DNA of 64,000 bases from Nereocystis luetkeana (taxonomy: Eukaryota; Sar; Phaeophyceae; Laminariales; Laminariaceae). The stretch is from contig JARUPZ010000035.1 in assembly GCA_031213475.1 (NCBI GenBank), forward strand, positions 1-64,000. The letters are read 5' to 3'. Under the pieces are notes generated by a model. It was not told the origin of the DNA. It ran no database searches and worked only from the letters and a program-made list of their open reading frames with translations. The position numbers were made by a program, and so were the translations under genes. Below are positions 9,690 to 20,442 of this stretch, one piece after another; positions within the stretch are counted from its first letter, which is position 1, and each line of letters opens with the position of its first letter.

Positions 9690-9960
9690 AAGAGCTGAAG
9701 CAAGAATAAAAAATACGAAAAATATTTTTTTTTAAATGAAAAAAATGACAAAATGAAAAAAAGTGACCAAAATGAAGAAAATGAAAAACTGAAAAAAACG
9801 CAAGACAACAAGACAACAAAAACAAGGCAAACCAACAAAATGCACGGAAAAAAGACAAGAAAAAAAAAACGGGGGGAAAAAAAACCCAGCAGCAAACAAC
9901 AACTAACACAATGACCTGCCGGTAAACTAAAACAAACGTGGGAAACTATTAATACGAATT
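9690..9960. other. A-rich stretch, no gene
   Basis: Low-complexity A-rich sequence (AAAATGA, ACAACAA words). The minus-strand frames through it are T-rich composition artefacts. Confidence 0.5.
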
Positions 9961-9969
9961 TTCATACTA

Positions 9970-10074
9970 CTACGGGGGACCATAGTAAATAGGACCAAAT
10001 ATTGTTAATAAAAATAGGCAACTATATAGGTTTTTGTGTATACCGTAGGTCCTATTTACTACGGCCCCACGTAT
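9970..10074. mobile_element. Family A TA-MITE, copy 7
   Basis: The left end is CTACGGGGGACC and the right end CCCCACGTA, with both inner arms intact. Confidence 0.85.
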
Positions 10075-10551
10075 TAAAACATACCAGGGTAGCAACTTCC
10101 TGGTACTTGATACCAACAGGTATTAATAGAAGTTACCAACAACAACAACAACAAAAACGACGCGTAGGCCTTGGAAAGAGGACACCCTGATGCCTGGTAC
10201 CGGCACATGCTACCGGTACACATATTCATAGGGTGCCTGATACCAGGCCATACCTGCAAGGTTGCTTGATGTCTGATGCCTCCATGTCTTGTGTATACCT
10301 GGTACTACAGCTGTATATATACCTGGTACAACAGCCAGCACCACTACAGCTGAATACCTCGTGCTACTATAATATAAATACCGTATACCTCGTAGTGTGT
10401 CGTGTATGTGACCGCCGGGCAAGGTGCGACCACACGTACCGATGGTATTTTTTGTTTGTTCGTGCTGCTGTGTCGGTGCGATCGGTTTCGGAACTGGCAA
10501 ACGATCGAAGGTGCGTTTACACATAAATATGAAGATCCAGCGGCCCTTCCA

Positions 10552-10648
10552 TTAACCCTTTTAGAACCGCAGTCCCGTTTTGGGGATAAACCAGTCAAAT
10601 TTCAAGTAGTTTGTCCCAAAAACGGGACAGCGCTTTTAAAGGGGTTAA
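10552..10648. mobile_element. Family B TTAA-MITE
   Basis: TTAA flanks both ends. The inverted ends are CCCTTTTAGAACCGCAGTCC and a diverged right arm (GACAGCGCTTTTAAAGGGG). The TTAA duplication and CCC-starting ends match the piggyBac superfamily. It is non-coding. Confidence 0.85.
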
Positions 10649-10681
10649 CAGTTCCGACCACATCAGTGACGAATCATACTA

Positions 10682-10786
10682 TTACGGGGAACCATTGTTA
10701 ATAGGACCAATTATTGTTGGTAAAAATAGGGAAATATGTAGGGTTTTGTGTCTACCGTAGGTCCTATTTAATGTGGCCCCCCATAA
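10682..10786. mobile_element. Family A TA-MITE, copy 8
   Basis: This copy is tandem with copy 9 and shares one TA. The left end is TTACGGGGAACC and the right end CCCCCCATAA. Confidence 0.85.
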
Positions 10787-10788
10787 TA

Positions 10789-10880
10789 TTACGGGGGACC
10801 CTCGTAAATAGGACCACACATTGTTAGTAAAAATAGGGAAACATGTAGGTTTTTGAGTGCGCCGTAGGTCCTATTAATAC
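10789..10880. mobile_element. Family A TA-MITE, copy 9 (right end lost)
   Basis: It starts TTACGGGGGACC at the TA shared with copy 8. The right arm stops after GGTCCTATTAATACGA, so the last 20 bp are missing. Confidence 0.8.
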
Positions 10881-11273
10881 GAGTATCATGCTCCTCGCAT
10901 CTACTGGTACGCGCTATTGATACCTAATCTCTCTCCGCTGTGTTGTTGCAGTCGATACACCTAGAAGCTATGCCCGTGCTCGTACGTACATGTGTACGCA
11001 GGCAAACAATCAAAAACAGACAAATGGGTATAATCTTCGCGGTGAAATAGACGGTGTTGTACCAGTTTTGGTACCGCGGTACCAGGTATATTAACACAAA
11101 CCCACTCCTTGAACTCTGCAGCTTCAGATTTTGTCTTCCTCATACTTCAGTATAGACGGACTGCTGTATACCCTGCATGAGGCCCTCCAAACCTCATCGT
11201 ACGCCCGATCGACCGACGTATCACACACAGCTTGCAGAGATGAGTTTAGTTTCGACGAAATCCTCGTTCTCAG

Positions 11274-12128
11274 ACCTATGTCAATGGGAACGCAAAGTTT
11301 CCATAAAAAGTTTGAATTAAAACGATACCCGGTAGAATTTTTCAGGTGCCGTTTGCTATGTGCACGATTCTTCAATCGGAAAGGTCTAAACTTTTTGGAA
11401 AAAAAAACGAAAAAAAACATTCTGGGGCCGATGTTGGGCCAAAGTCGGGCCAAAATCGGCTTCAGAAAAACTCAGGCGGATGTTTGGTTCGAAGCGGCGA
11501 GATTCCGAGTCCTCGACAGACATGGATCGACACAACCAACGATTGCGTCATGAATTCTGAACGGAGTGCGCTCCTTAGGGGCTCCGACCCACCCTAGGGT
11601 CACCGTCTTCACACCATGGCAGGTGAAATATGGCGGGAGCTGGCTAGGCGTATAAAACAAAAGCAACTGGCCGTTGGTGTACAAAACAGATGACAAAAAA
11701 TCTCGATCCGTCTCGAATTGCAAAAAATGGTTCTTTTTTCAGGTTTGGGAGGATACCGTAGGACGCCGCCGGCAAGCTCTCGCCCCCTGGACCATGGATC
11801 CACGTGATATATTCGAGGCCGTCATACGTACTCGTTGGTCTTGCCCGGCATCAAGCGGGTTGGCCATGGGCTGAGTCTATGTTGACATCGAACGTCTATC
11901 GTCGCACGAGCTGATTTTTATGAGTGTGTTGACAATTTGCAACGAGAAAAAGCAAATTGCGCCGCCTGCAGTCGTTAGAAAAATAAAGGAACAAAAATCG
12001 AACATTTTTTTTTTCCTTTTTGCCCGAAGCGGCGGAACGAGGATATTTTCGGCTGTTCTTTGAAAGGGATACCTGGTATGTACTTTTGAAAGAAAACCTT
12101 TCGACTTCGCGTTTCTATTGGCATAGGT
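11274..12128. mobile_element. Family E DNA element, copy 1
   Basis: This is a roughly 855-bp element with inverted ends of about 25 bp. The left end is ACCTATGTCAATGGGAACGC and the right end, read inwards, ACCTATGCCAATAGAAACGC. It aligns along its length with 28731-29558 (shared words: GACCCACCCTAGGGTCACCG, GGAGGATACCGTAGGACGCC, GGGCTGAGTCTATG). Neither copy has a convincing transposase frame, so it is probably non-autonomous. It carries one TACCTGGTA insertion near 12070. Confidence 0.75.
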
Positions 12129-12274
12129 CTCACAGCGATTTTATTTTAGTTTCAATTTTATAATTTTATAAATAATACACACAGCTCTATGACGACATTA
12201 ACAATAATAGTTGATGCTACAAGTACTGATAATTCGTACCAGGTACAAGGTTCCCCTCCGGGACATGCCTACTA

Positions 12275-12379
12275 TTACGGGGGGCCATATTAAATAGGAC
12301 CTACGGTAGACACAAAAACCTATATATTTCGCCATTTTTGCTAACAATATTTGGCCCTATTTACTACGGTCCCCCGTAA
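12275..12379. mobile_element. Family A TA-MITE, copy 10
   Basis: This is an intact copy, the first of a row of three units sharing TA dinucleotides. Confidence 0.9.
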
Positions 12380-12381
12380 TA

Positions 12382-12402
12382 TCACGGGGTACGGTCCCGT
12401 AA
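12382..12402. mobile_element. Family A remnant, 21 bp
   Basis: Only the two ends survive, TCACGGGG joined to TCCCGTAA through five bases, with TA on both sides. It looks like an internal-deletion derivative caught between a full element and an excision scar. Confidence 0.8.
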
Positions 12403-12404
12403 TA

Positions 12405-12509
12405 TCACGGGGGGGCATATTAAATAGGGCCTACGATACACATTAAAACCTATATATTTCGCCATTTTTACTGACAATATTTGGCCCTATTTACTACGGT
12501 CCCCCGTAA
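12405..12509. mobile_element. Family A TA-MITE, copy 11
   Basis: The left end is TCACGGGGGGGC and the right end CCCCCGTAAC. It is the third unit of the row. Confidence 0.85.
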
Positions 12510-12645
12510 CAGGGGAGTGGCGCAAAAACGAATTGAAGACCATACAGCATGCATACTGATACAATATTACGACGGTATGAAACATCTGAAATATCAGCAT
12601 AGTATTGATAGTGCTGCTGAGCATACAGACGTGTAGACCCTATTA

Positions 12646-12860
12646 TTACGGGGGGCCATAGTAAACGGTACACACAAAAAAAAGCCAATAAATTCGCCTA
12701 TTTTTACTATTACGGGGGGCCATAGTTAGTAGGACCAAATATTGTTGGTAAAAATGGTTAAATGTATACCTGGTAGGTTTTTAAGTGTACCATAGGCCCT
12801 ATCGACTACGGTCCCCCGCAATAAAAACTTGTTGGGTCCTATTTACTACGGTCCCCCGTA
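12646..12860. mobile_element. Family A TA-MITE, copy 12, split by copy 13
   Basis: The left part (12646-12709) ends TTTTTACTA. The right part resumes at about 12824 and ends ACGGTCCCCCGTAG. Copy 13 sits exactly at the TA of this element's TTTTTACTAACAAT word. Confidence 0.85.
12710..12821. mobile_element. Family A TA-MITE, copy 13, nested in copy 12
   Basis: The ends are intact (TTACGGGGGGCC...CCCCCGCAA) with TA on both sides. It carries the insertion CCTGGTA at the central TA, at about 12772. Confidence 0.88.
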
Positions 12861-13264
12861 GCAGAGGCAGCACCGACATTTTGGCGACTAAAAACAAAAT
12901 TGGAAATCGTGTGGGACTGGTACTATCGACAGAATCGTGTTCATAAAATTTTCATGATTCCGCCAAACATTGTTGTAGGTGTATCATAGTCGTCAGTACG
13001 TACGTCAAAGCATGTCTTCGCTGCGGCGGTTACGGCGAAGAACGCCTCTCCCGCACACAAAAACCGAGAGGACTGCCGACGAAAATAAATGAATGAAAGC
13101 GCTCCACGCGCGACACACGGCAAACACCGCCGACACACGCGCGACGCACGGAACACAGCAGTACAGCAATACGCAGTGGGATAGTATTTACAGGAAATAT
13201 AATAGGATGCCGCGCCGAATAAGGGGCTGGAACTCTCGACCACACTCGGCTGCCCACGAGAATC

Positions 13265-13330
13265 GAACTGCAGCAGCGGCAGCGGCGGCAGCAGCAGCAG
13301 CAGCAGCAGCGGCGGCCGCAGCAGCAGTTG
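13265..13330. repeat. (CAG/CGG)n tract
   Basis: An impure trinucleotide array giving poly-Ala or poly-Cys in different frames. No credible gene surrounds it. Confidence 0.7.
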
Positions 13331-13479
13331 CTGTAACTGTGGCAGCCTGCATGTACGTATAATATCACACAACAGCACGGGATCCCCAGCTCTTCTACAG
13401 ATCGCAGGGTGCGAAAAAAAGAAGAAGCAACTACAGAGTAGGAAGCCAGAGCAAATACAGCGCGGACAGACTACATACA

Positions 13480-14340
13480 GCACGCGCGTGATGCTGCCTC
13501 CTGCTCTGCTGGCGGGCGGCAGGCGTGTGTAGCGTTGCAGCCAGCTGGTTGCAGCACGCGCCCTGCACTGCTCGTGTGCTGTCTGTTGTCTGTGGTGTCT
13601 GGAATACGTACATAATACAACAAGAACAAAAATTGGAAAAAAAGTAGGAAAAACTAGACCATGATCTCTCTGCGAGAGTGGAACTCGCGCCTTGCGAGTC
13701 CAAAATCGGGCATCGTGACCATTTATTTGACCATATGGCGAAATAATATCATTTTTAGTGGCGAGCGACACATCGGATTCACTTGCACAGCCCAGCAGAA
13801 GAGAAAGAGAGGTGGTGATGACGGGTGACGGATCGCAGCCTCCGATAAAGAAAACCAGCCGCCACAGCAGTACGCCGCACGCGCGTGGTGTTTATATGGC
13901 CGCTGCTTCTGCTCTTGGGCGGGGGTTGTATCGTTGTCTTGTGATATTTGCATTGTATCTGCTGTCTACCCGGTACAGCAGTATTAGATGTCTGGTGTGT
14001 GCTCGGGGCAAGAAACACAAAATACCGGAAGTAGAAGGACGGTCGGCGTATTAACACTTAATCCAAACGGTGCTTACATTTCCGTCCAGAGCTAGCGTGG
14101 GTCTGTGACACACACAGCAACAGCGAAGATAGGTAGACGGTGGACTACGGACAGCAGGCTCCGGCAACACACAACTAGCGACAGCAGGACAGCGCAGATG
14201 GGTGTGTCACACACGCACGGTGTTGCCTGCTGGTGCTTATGGGCGGCAGCGTTGTAACCTTGTTCTCTCCGCCTGTTATCTGTTGTCAACCAGGTACATG
14301 TCTGGGCTGTGTGCTCGTGAAAGGGCAAAAAGCTGACGAC
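13480..14340. repeat. Diverged GC-rich repeat family, three copies
   Basis: Three stretches (13480-13640 inverted, 13820-14030, 14150-14340) share the order CACGCGCGGTG, a GCTGCT/GGCGGC word, TTGTATC or TTGTAAC, and TCTGCTGTCTACC or CTGTTGTCAACC. Similarity is loose. At 13640-13740 the minus strand has a T-arm-like hairpin (GCGAG, seven bases, CTCGC) that may be the relic of a tRNA-derived head. No gene is called. Confidence 0.35.
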
Positions 14341-14689
14341 ATTTTACCGGTACGTACGTACAAAATGAAGCCTCTCGTACTGAAACCAGGGAAATCGTCT
14401 TATCCACTCCCCCCGAGAAAAAAAAAAAAACGTTTAGGGCTTGCCACGCGCTCCAGAGGGCATGGATCGCGCCCGGACCTCGACCGACGTGTCCGCCCGG
14501 GCTTGCCGTGTCGACCACGTCGCGTTTTGCCGAAAAGTGCTCGCACGAAGAGATATGCACGAAAAAGCACGAAAATAATACAAACATAACTATACATACG
14601 CATAGCGCTGCTTTTGCTACCCTGAAATACTACGAGGAGTAGGCTACTGCCGTGTAGGGGTCGAACTTAAGGTTCGGTAGGGGGGGGGA

Positions 14690-14960
14690 GGGTGTGTACT
14701 CGATAGGAGAGATGTACTCGATCTCATGCATGGCCGTAGTCGTATGACCATAGACCCTCGCATCCCAACACAATGCCGGGACGGAGCATGTCGGGCTCTC
14801 ACCGATCAGGCAGACATTGCTTGCACCAAGCGCGAAGCGCCGTGAGGTGTCCGACGGGTCGCATGAAGGGTGAGCTGCATCCTACTAAAACTACTACTAG
14901 AACCGCTTGCGAGGCGGACTTGCATATGGATGACAGCTTCAATGAATAAATTTAATTTCC
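14690..14960 (-). repeat. Family C repeat, long form
   Basis: This copy starts beside a G run with GTGTACTCGATAGGAGAG and runs to GAGGCGGACTTGCATATGG, AGCTTCAATGAATAA. It is the most complete long copy with 1165-1420. Confidence 0.75.
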
Positions 14961-16084
14961 GGTGGTAAGGTGGGGGGGGGGGAGAGACAGGAAGGGGTCA
15001 ACGAAAGCCCTCCTCTCCGGCGCGCAACCTCCCCTCAAGTGTAACTAAAATACTAACCAGGTCAACGAAAATGCCTTGTACTGCTTGTCCGTATTACACG
15101 ATCTATATATCTCTATATATATGTTACTCAGGACAGACATGTAAGGAGCGCCTTGCTCTTCATCCTATTGAGGAGGCGCGCGAGCCTTTTTTTTTCTTGG
15201 TTTTCCGAGGAGAAAAAAACCTCTTCAGCACGGATCGTACGAGAGTAGAGTGGGTTGTTTTTTAGTTTCTCTGTAAAGGTGTGTGTGATTCAACATTTTT
15301 CTCGGCCACGTCTGTCCCGGCGGGCTCCGTGCACGCACACACACTTTTTAGGAAGCGTTCTCGTGTTGGCGCGGTTGTAAGTCGTTCAGAGTTGTTCCAG
15401 CCAGGTGCGGCAACGTGTGTAGGCACATGGCTGGGCCATGGTTAAACAAAAAAAAACAGAACCGTAAAATATCGTAACAGTTTTTAGTTTTTTCAATTCC
15501 ACCGAACGAAACCAACGCTCGTAAGAGTACTCGTAGGCAGAATGCGTCTGTCCACAGCAACACTTGGCGCGTGTCCCTAACACATGCTGCAGGGGGTATT
15601 GTCAGGGGTATTGTCGGGCCCACCCCCCGACTGATGAGGGAACGGAGAGGCTCTGCTAACTGTAGATGTCGTACAGTAGTAGTAGTAGTGTGATACCTGC
15701 TACGAGAAGCTTCTCTCTGTTGGGCACGTGTCAGCTGCAGACTTTTCGTCTTCAAAAACAAGCCGAAATTCGAGTTGGGGAACCAGGAAACACACAACAG
15801 CAGTATCGAGTACGAGAACAAAGGGCCCAAGAGTTGGACCGACAAGCCGAGCGTACAGCGACGCTGCCTCTGGCCTCGTCTGCCCTACGGCTGCTGCTGC
15901 TGCTGCTGCTGTTGCTGCGTTTTTTTTTTTCTCTAGAGAAGAAGTCCAACGTCACGGATGCATACGACCGCGTACTATTAATACGTTTATGTTCGTTCGT
16001 GTAGATTCAGCACAACACTCCGTATTCGCACATCATGAGGCATTCATTCGCAGATTTGACTACAGGTACTGAGGTCGCGCCATA
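14961..16084. other. No gene recognised
   Basis: The sequence is mixed. A word set at 15165-15225 (GAGGCGCGCGAGCC, CTTGGTTTTCCGAGGAG) recurs at 41126-41185 and marks a small dispersed repeat. Open frames through 15348-16004 show no recognisable domain and contain CTG/AGT tracts. Confidence 0.4.
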
Positions 16085-16261
16085 TTACCACCAACTACTA
16101 TTACTATTATTAATAATACAACTCTGTAGTATACTAGTACCTACCAGGTACCAGGTATTATAATAGACGGTCATTATATTTCCGTCCAAAAATGGCACCG
16201 CAGCAGGGCTGCACGTACCGTACATATGTAGACCATGTGTGAGAATTGCAACGCTTTTCAC

Positions 16262-17785
16262 CTTCCCGTGCTCGGAGCCCACATAAATCTTGCGCGCCGC
16301 TTGGGCGCTGGACGAATAATCCCCCTCCTCCCCCCCCACTCCAACCCAGTCCTCTTCCGCCTCCTCCCGCCCGCCGCCTTCCACCCCACCCCCGCCTCCA
16401 TCGCCGCCGCCACCGCCACCGCCGCCGCCACCGCCGCCGTTCACAGCCTTGATGCCGCCCTTTTTCTTCCCCTTGCCTTTCTTTTTCGCCTCCCCGCCAC
16501 CGCCACCGCCGCCGCCGCCGCCGCCGCCTCCACCGCTGACAACGCCGTTTTTCATCGTACTTGAACTTGAACTTGAACCTACAGACTGCTGCGTCCCTGA
16601 AGCTGCTGCTGCTGCTGGTGCTGCTGCCGCCGGCGGCGCCTTGCTATTTTTCTTACGCTTCGACGGCTTCCCCGGTGAGGGCCTTGCGCTAACATGGGCG
16701 GCGGCGGCGTTTCCCCCCCCTACACCTTCCGTCCCCTCTGGGCAACCTTGGCCCAAGCGCTCTCGCGGCGTCTTGCAGTTCCCGCCACCACCATCGCCGC
16801 CACCAGCGCCACTACTATCACCATTACCGCTACCCCGACTTGTCTTGGACTCCGCTGAAACCTTTGCTGTTGCTCCTGCTGCTGCCGCTGCTGCTGCTGT
16901 TGGGGAGGTAGCAGGGCACGGCGCAGCCAGTTCGGTACCAGTCGCGGGTGTCGGCGCCAAGTACGAGTTCGAAAGAGTCGCCGCGGTTGCCGGGGAGTCT
17001 GCTGGCAAATGGCTTGTTGCGATCGCCCGTCGCACGTTCTCCTCCCTTTTCTCTTTCCCCTCCTGGTCACCGGCGGCGGCGGCGGGCACGGCTACGGTTG
17101 AAGAACCAGAACGAGAACCAGACGCAGACGAAGTAGGCGGACAAGGGGGGGGGGGATACGAGCGTTGCGAAAGCTTTTCGCTGGTAGTTCCGCCGTCGCC
17201 GCCGCCGCCGCCGCCGCCCAGCCTGTCGATACCGCTGCTGCCGCGGCTTTCGATGCCGATGACGCCGTCGGATTCCCGGTGTTCGGTCGGCGTTGCTCCC
17301 GCCTCCTGCACCGACGCGTCAACGCAAGGCGGCTTGGGCTGCTCGGATGCCCTTGCCCCCAGGTCTACCGTCAACTGCTGCTGCTGGTCCAGCTGGTGTT
17401 GCTCGAATGTAGGACTGCGTGAAGCTTTTGAGAGCAGAGAGTCCAGCCAAGGCGTCATCGGCGACGGTGACGGTGACGGTGACGCTGATGGCGTCGGCGC
17501 TGGTCTTGTATCTGAATCGAGTTTCTCGCCAGCGGCTTGTCCGGTAGGGATTTCAGGGACGCCTGCCGCTGCTGCTCCCGCCCCCGCCGCTGCCGCCGCC
17601 GCCGCCGCCGCCGCCGTTGCTGCTGCCGTTGCAGTAGCCGCCGTTGCTCCTGCCGATGCCGCAACCTGCGGCTGCGGACTTTGCGTCGACGATGCCTCAA
17701 TCGTCCTACAAGACTGATGCGCCTCCTCTCCAGAATCCCTATCGCCTTGAGCCTCATCCATCACGCCAGCGACAGCAACATCAGC

Positions 17786-17837
<52 letters not shown>

Positions 17838-18250
17838 CCGGCTGCGATAACGGTCGGCGAGTCAACGACGCCTTTCCCGCAAGCGGGATTGGTGTCTCCG
17901 ACAACAACGCTGTTCTCGTTGCAATCGGCGTCCGCATGGTGGGATTCTTCCAGCTTTGCCGAGGGCTCACCGTCGACGCCCTCCCCATCTATGCGCCCGT
18001 TTTCATCGGTGGCAGTACCTGGGGCAGTCGCCTCTCTGTCGTCCGTGCCAGCGCTCTCGTGAACGTTGCTGTTGTTGCTGTTGTCCACCTTGGGGAGAGG
18101 CGGGCTAGCTGCTGCTTCGACCAACCCCGCTTGCTGAAGCACAGCAGGAGGACTCCGTTCCGACTGCTCCTGCTCCAATCTTGGGTCATTGTTAGGCCCA
18201 AACGCACCGCGTACCATGGGCGCACAGATCCTCGCGACCCACGATGTCAT
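16262..18250 (-). CDS. Low-complexity protein, large exon
   Basis: One open exon of 663 codons starts at MTSWVARICAPMVRG (ATG at 18250) and ends ...KIYVGSEHGK at a donor, AAG|GTGAAA. The frame is open above the ATG back to about 18300, so a splice acceptor (CTCAGCAG or GACCGCAG) may feed it instead. The protein is hydrophilic and disordered, with runs of Ala, Gly, Ser and Gln, a Lys-rich patch (EAKKKGKGKKKGG) and an acidic end (REEAEEDW). No domain, signal peptide or membrane segment is seen. The opposite strand also has a 422-codon frame of Pro/Ala/Leu runs, which I take as the shadow. Further exons must follow below 16262; function is unknown. Confidence 0.6.
17788..17836. repeat. (CAG)n tract, poly-Ala coding on minus strand
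   Basis: A 16-unit CAG array lies inside the low-complexity exon. Read as GCT on the coding strand, it gives poly-alanine. Confidence 0.85.
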
Positions 18251-18576
18251 CGGCCACGACCACCTGCGGTCAGGGTCGCCTTGCTGTTGTGTTTGCTGCC
18301 TGCTGAGGTGTGTGAGACAAGTGCAAAACTAACTTTGTCGCTGACAAATTGGAATACAAAAAATCAAACGGGAGTTTTATAGATAAGTAGGCTCGGAAAC
18401 ACCTTGACCAATAGTATTGTCGCTTGATATAATTGCGCCGTCTTTTCTGCTTTTGGTTTTAAAGATGTGCTGCTCGCAGCAAATAATGTTTTGCTTTGAA
18501 AAAAAATACACACTGGCGAGACGCGACAAGGGGCTACTCGTGCGCAGGGGGATATCGCGGCCCTACCTGCTCGATC
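18251..18576. promoter_or_regulatory. Probable shared divergent promoter
   Basis: About 330 bp separate the start codons of two gene models that point away from each other. The interval is repeat-free, unlike almost all other intergenic DNA here. No TATA box or other motif stands out. If the minus-strand exon is internal (see its entry), this assignment fails. Confidence 0.35.
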
Positions 18577-18870
18577 ATGGCCGCCGCAAAACCAGAGAAG
18601 AACGCATTCATTGACGGGGTAACCTCGGCCATGTTTGACGTGGAGACTGGAGGGAGAAGCGAGAGGTTCCCTCTCTTGGGGGACCCGTCTGCGCGAGGTC
18701 AGCCGCAACACCAGCGGCAGCAACAGCAGCGGCGGCAGGGGGGGCAGAACCCGCCAGAGACATTCACCGAGCCTGATGCCGTTCAAGTACTGGAAAAGCT
18801 GCCGCTGCTGCTGGTTCGGGCGGTGGCCGTATTCACGATGGCCACGACATCCGCGTGCGTTCTTGCTGCG
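18577..18870 (+). CDS. First exon of a probable membrane protein
   Basis: This 98-codon exon starts MAAAKPEKNAFIDG and ends at the donor GCTGCG|GTGAGT in phase 0. It has a polar N-terminus with a Gln-rich run, then EKLPLLLVRAVAVFTM and ATTSACVLAA, a good first membrane segment at residues 75-98. The start sits in a fair context (ATCATGG). Later exons were not identified; a strong acceptor at 19650 (TTTCTTTCTTCAG) would open with a stop in this phase. The family is unrecognised. Confidence 0.5.
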
Positions 18871-19799
18871 GTGAGTGCCCCCGGCGATCCACGCGTAGAA
18901 CATCTGTGTACGTGTGATAGCGCGCCAAGGAAGCACGGCGGTCCCTTGCCCCTTGCGCGTCTTGTCTCCCATATACCTGGTATATATCTCGTCCTGATCG
19001 ACAAGCCAGTGCTACACAGTTTTTTACCAGGTATATCAATAGTAATAGTAATAGTACACACAACCACAGCAGTAGCAGCGCTGCTGCTGTTTCTCCCACT
19101 CAGTATCCTCAGGGGGCTGACTCCTGACTCGAATCACCCGCCAGGCGCACGGTGCGTCCCCCTATTACTACTGCTGTGGACCTGCAGTGCCCACGGAGTA
19201 GGAGACGGTGACGCTCCACCAAATACAGAATGGTCGTCGTTTCGTAGCCGTTCTATTGAGTAATAATAGCGTTAGAGAATGGAGTTGTCGCCATTTTTTG
19301 ACAGGTCTCTTTTCCTGACATGTAATCGTAGTATACGATGGTACCTGGTACCTTGGATGATTTCAAGTATCTGCAGGGGAGGTCGGGTGATTGCTTGTTC
19401 GTGTTTCGTCGCGACAGAGTCGGCAGTCACCAGTCTCGGCACGCATTTTGTGTTTCCCGAGCAATAAAGCTGCACGCACAACACGCACATGCATTTTCAA
19501 CAGCACAGCAGCAGCTGCGCCTGTGGCGGGCATCGAGGAGCGCTGGCTGGACTGGCACACGGATTGCCGTTGCTGTGCTTGCGGGATTATAGGGTTGTTC
19601 CGCATGGTGGGATCGAGATGCATGAATGATGCACTTTTTTCTTTCTTCAGTGACGCAACCGAGTCAAACTTATATTCAATGAAACTTGTTACTTTGGATC
19701 GTAGTGAACTTGTTACTTTGGCTGTACCAAACACGTCGTGGGTGCGGCTGTTCACACGATACGGTGTCTGCCCCGCTCTCCCTCTCCGGTGTCTGTGTG

Positions 19800-19800
<1 letters not shown>

Positions 19801-19841
<41 letters not shown>

Positions 19842-19960
19842 CTTCACCTTAAATCGTCCTTTCTACCCAGCTTCATCAGTACACCCAGTGTGCGTCCTGA
19901 TTCCCTATCCTAGAGAGATACTGATTCTGTGGTCACAGACTGAGAGACAGAGGAAGACCA
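19801..19960 (-). mobile_element. Family D retroposon 3' end, diverged
   Basis: A (GTT)n tract of about 42 bp is followed by TCACCTTAAATCGTCCTTTC, TTCATCAGTACACCCAGTG and GATTCTGTGGTCACAGACTG. On the minus strand this is the family D tail module ending in (AAC)n. Confidence 0.55.
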
Positions 19961-20184
19961 AAAATACGCAAATTCAACTGTGAAGCAAGTGAAAGTGTCA
20001 GCGTTTCGGGTACGAGAACACAACAACACAAGCAAGACCGGAAAAATAAGAGCAAAAGACAATAAAAACAAAACAAAAAAAAAAAAATCTGAAATGAAAA
20101 AAACAAAAAAAAACAGAATGCAAACGACGCAAGGACTTCAGAAAGGCTGCTATTAATGGACGGACAGCATATGTGTTCTTCACA

Positions 20185-20281
20185 TTAACCCCTTTAGAAC
20201 CGCAGTCCCGTTTGGGGACAAAACTACTTGAAATTTGACTGGTTTGTCCCCAGAACGGGACTGCGGTTCTAAAAGGGTTAA
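20185..20281. mobile_element. Family B TTAA-MITE inside a family D module
   Basis: This is an intact hairpin element with TTAA at both ends. The flanks TTCTTCACA and ACCATTCTTTCTACC are joined without it (TTCTTCACATTATACCGTTC) at 28150 and, inverted, at about 24440. Those copies serve as empty sites. Confidence 0.88.
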
Positions 20282-20425
20282 ACCATTCTTTCTACCGGTC
20301 GACATCCAGCACAACCAGTGTCCGTGCCGATTCTTCAATCCTACAATAGAAGAGATACAAGTTCTGAGGTCACAAAGCTACGCCACAGAGATACTACGTT
20401 GCCACGTATTCAGTAAGCACAGAAG
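20282..20425 (-). mobile_element. Family D 3' module
   Basis: The module lies upstream of the LINE frame and matches 24268-24460 in the opposite orientation (GTCGACATCCAGCACAAC, GATTCTTCAATCCTA, GAGATACAAGTTCTG). Confidence 0.6.
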
Positions 20426-20442
20426 AACAGTAGCAGTGGGCA

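Noticed and set aside
13640..13740. tRNA gene on the minus strand
   Set aside because: Only a T-arm-like hairpin is present; the anticodon stem and acceptor stem do not pair.
12941..13771. 276-codon minus-strand frame
   Set aside because: Cys/Leu/Arg runs from a CAG/CGG tract and diverged repeats, with no domain or splice support.
16449..17717. 422-codon plus-strand frame
   Set aside because: It is the antisense of the low-complexity minus-strand exon and consists of Pro, Ala and Leu runs produced by the same trinucleotides.
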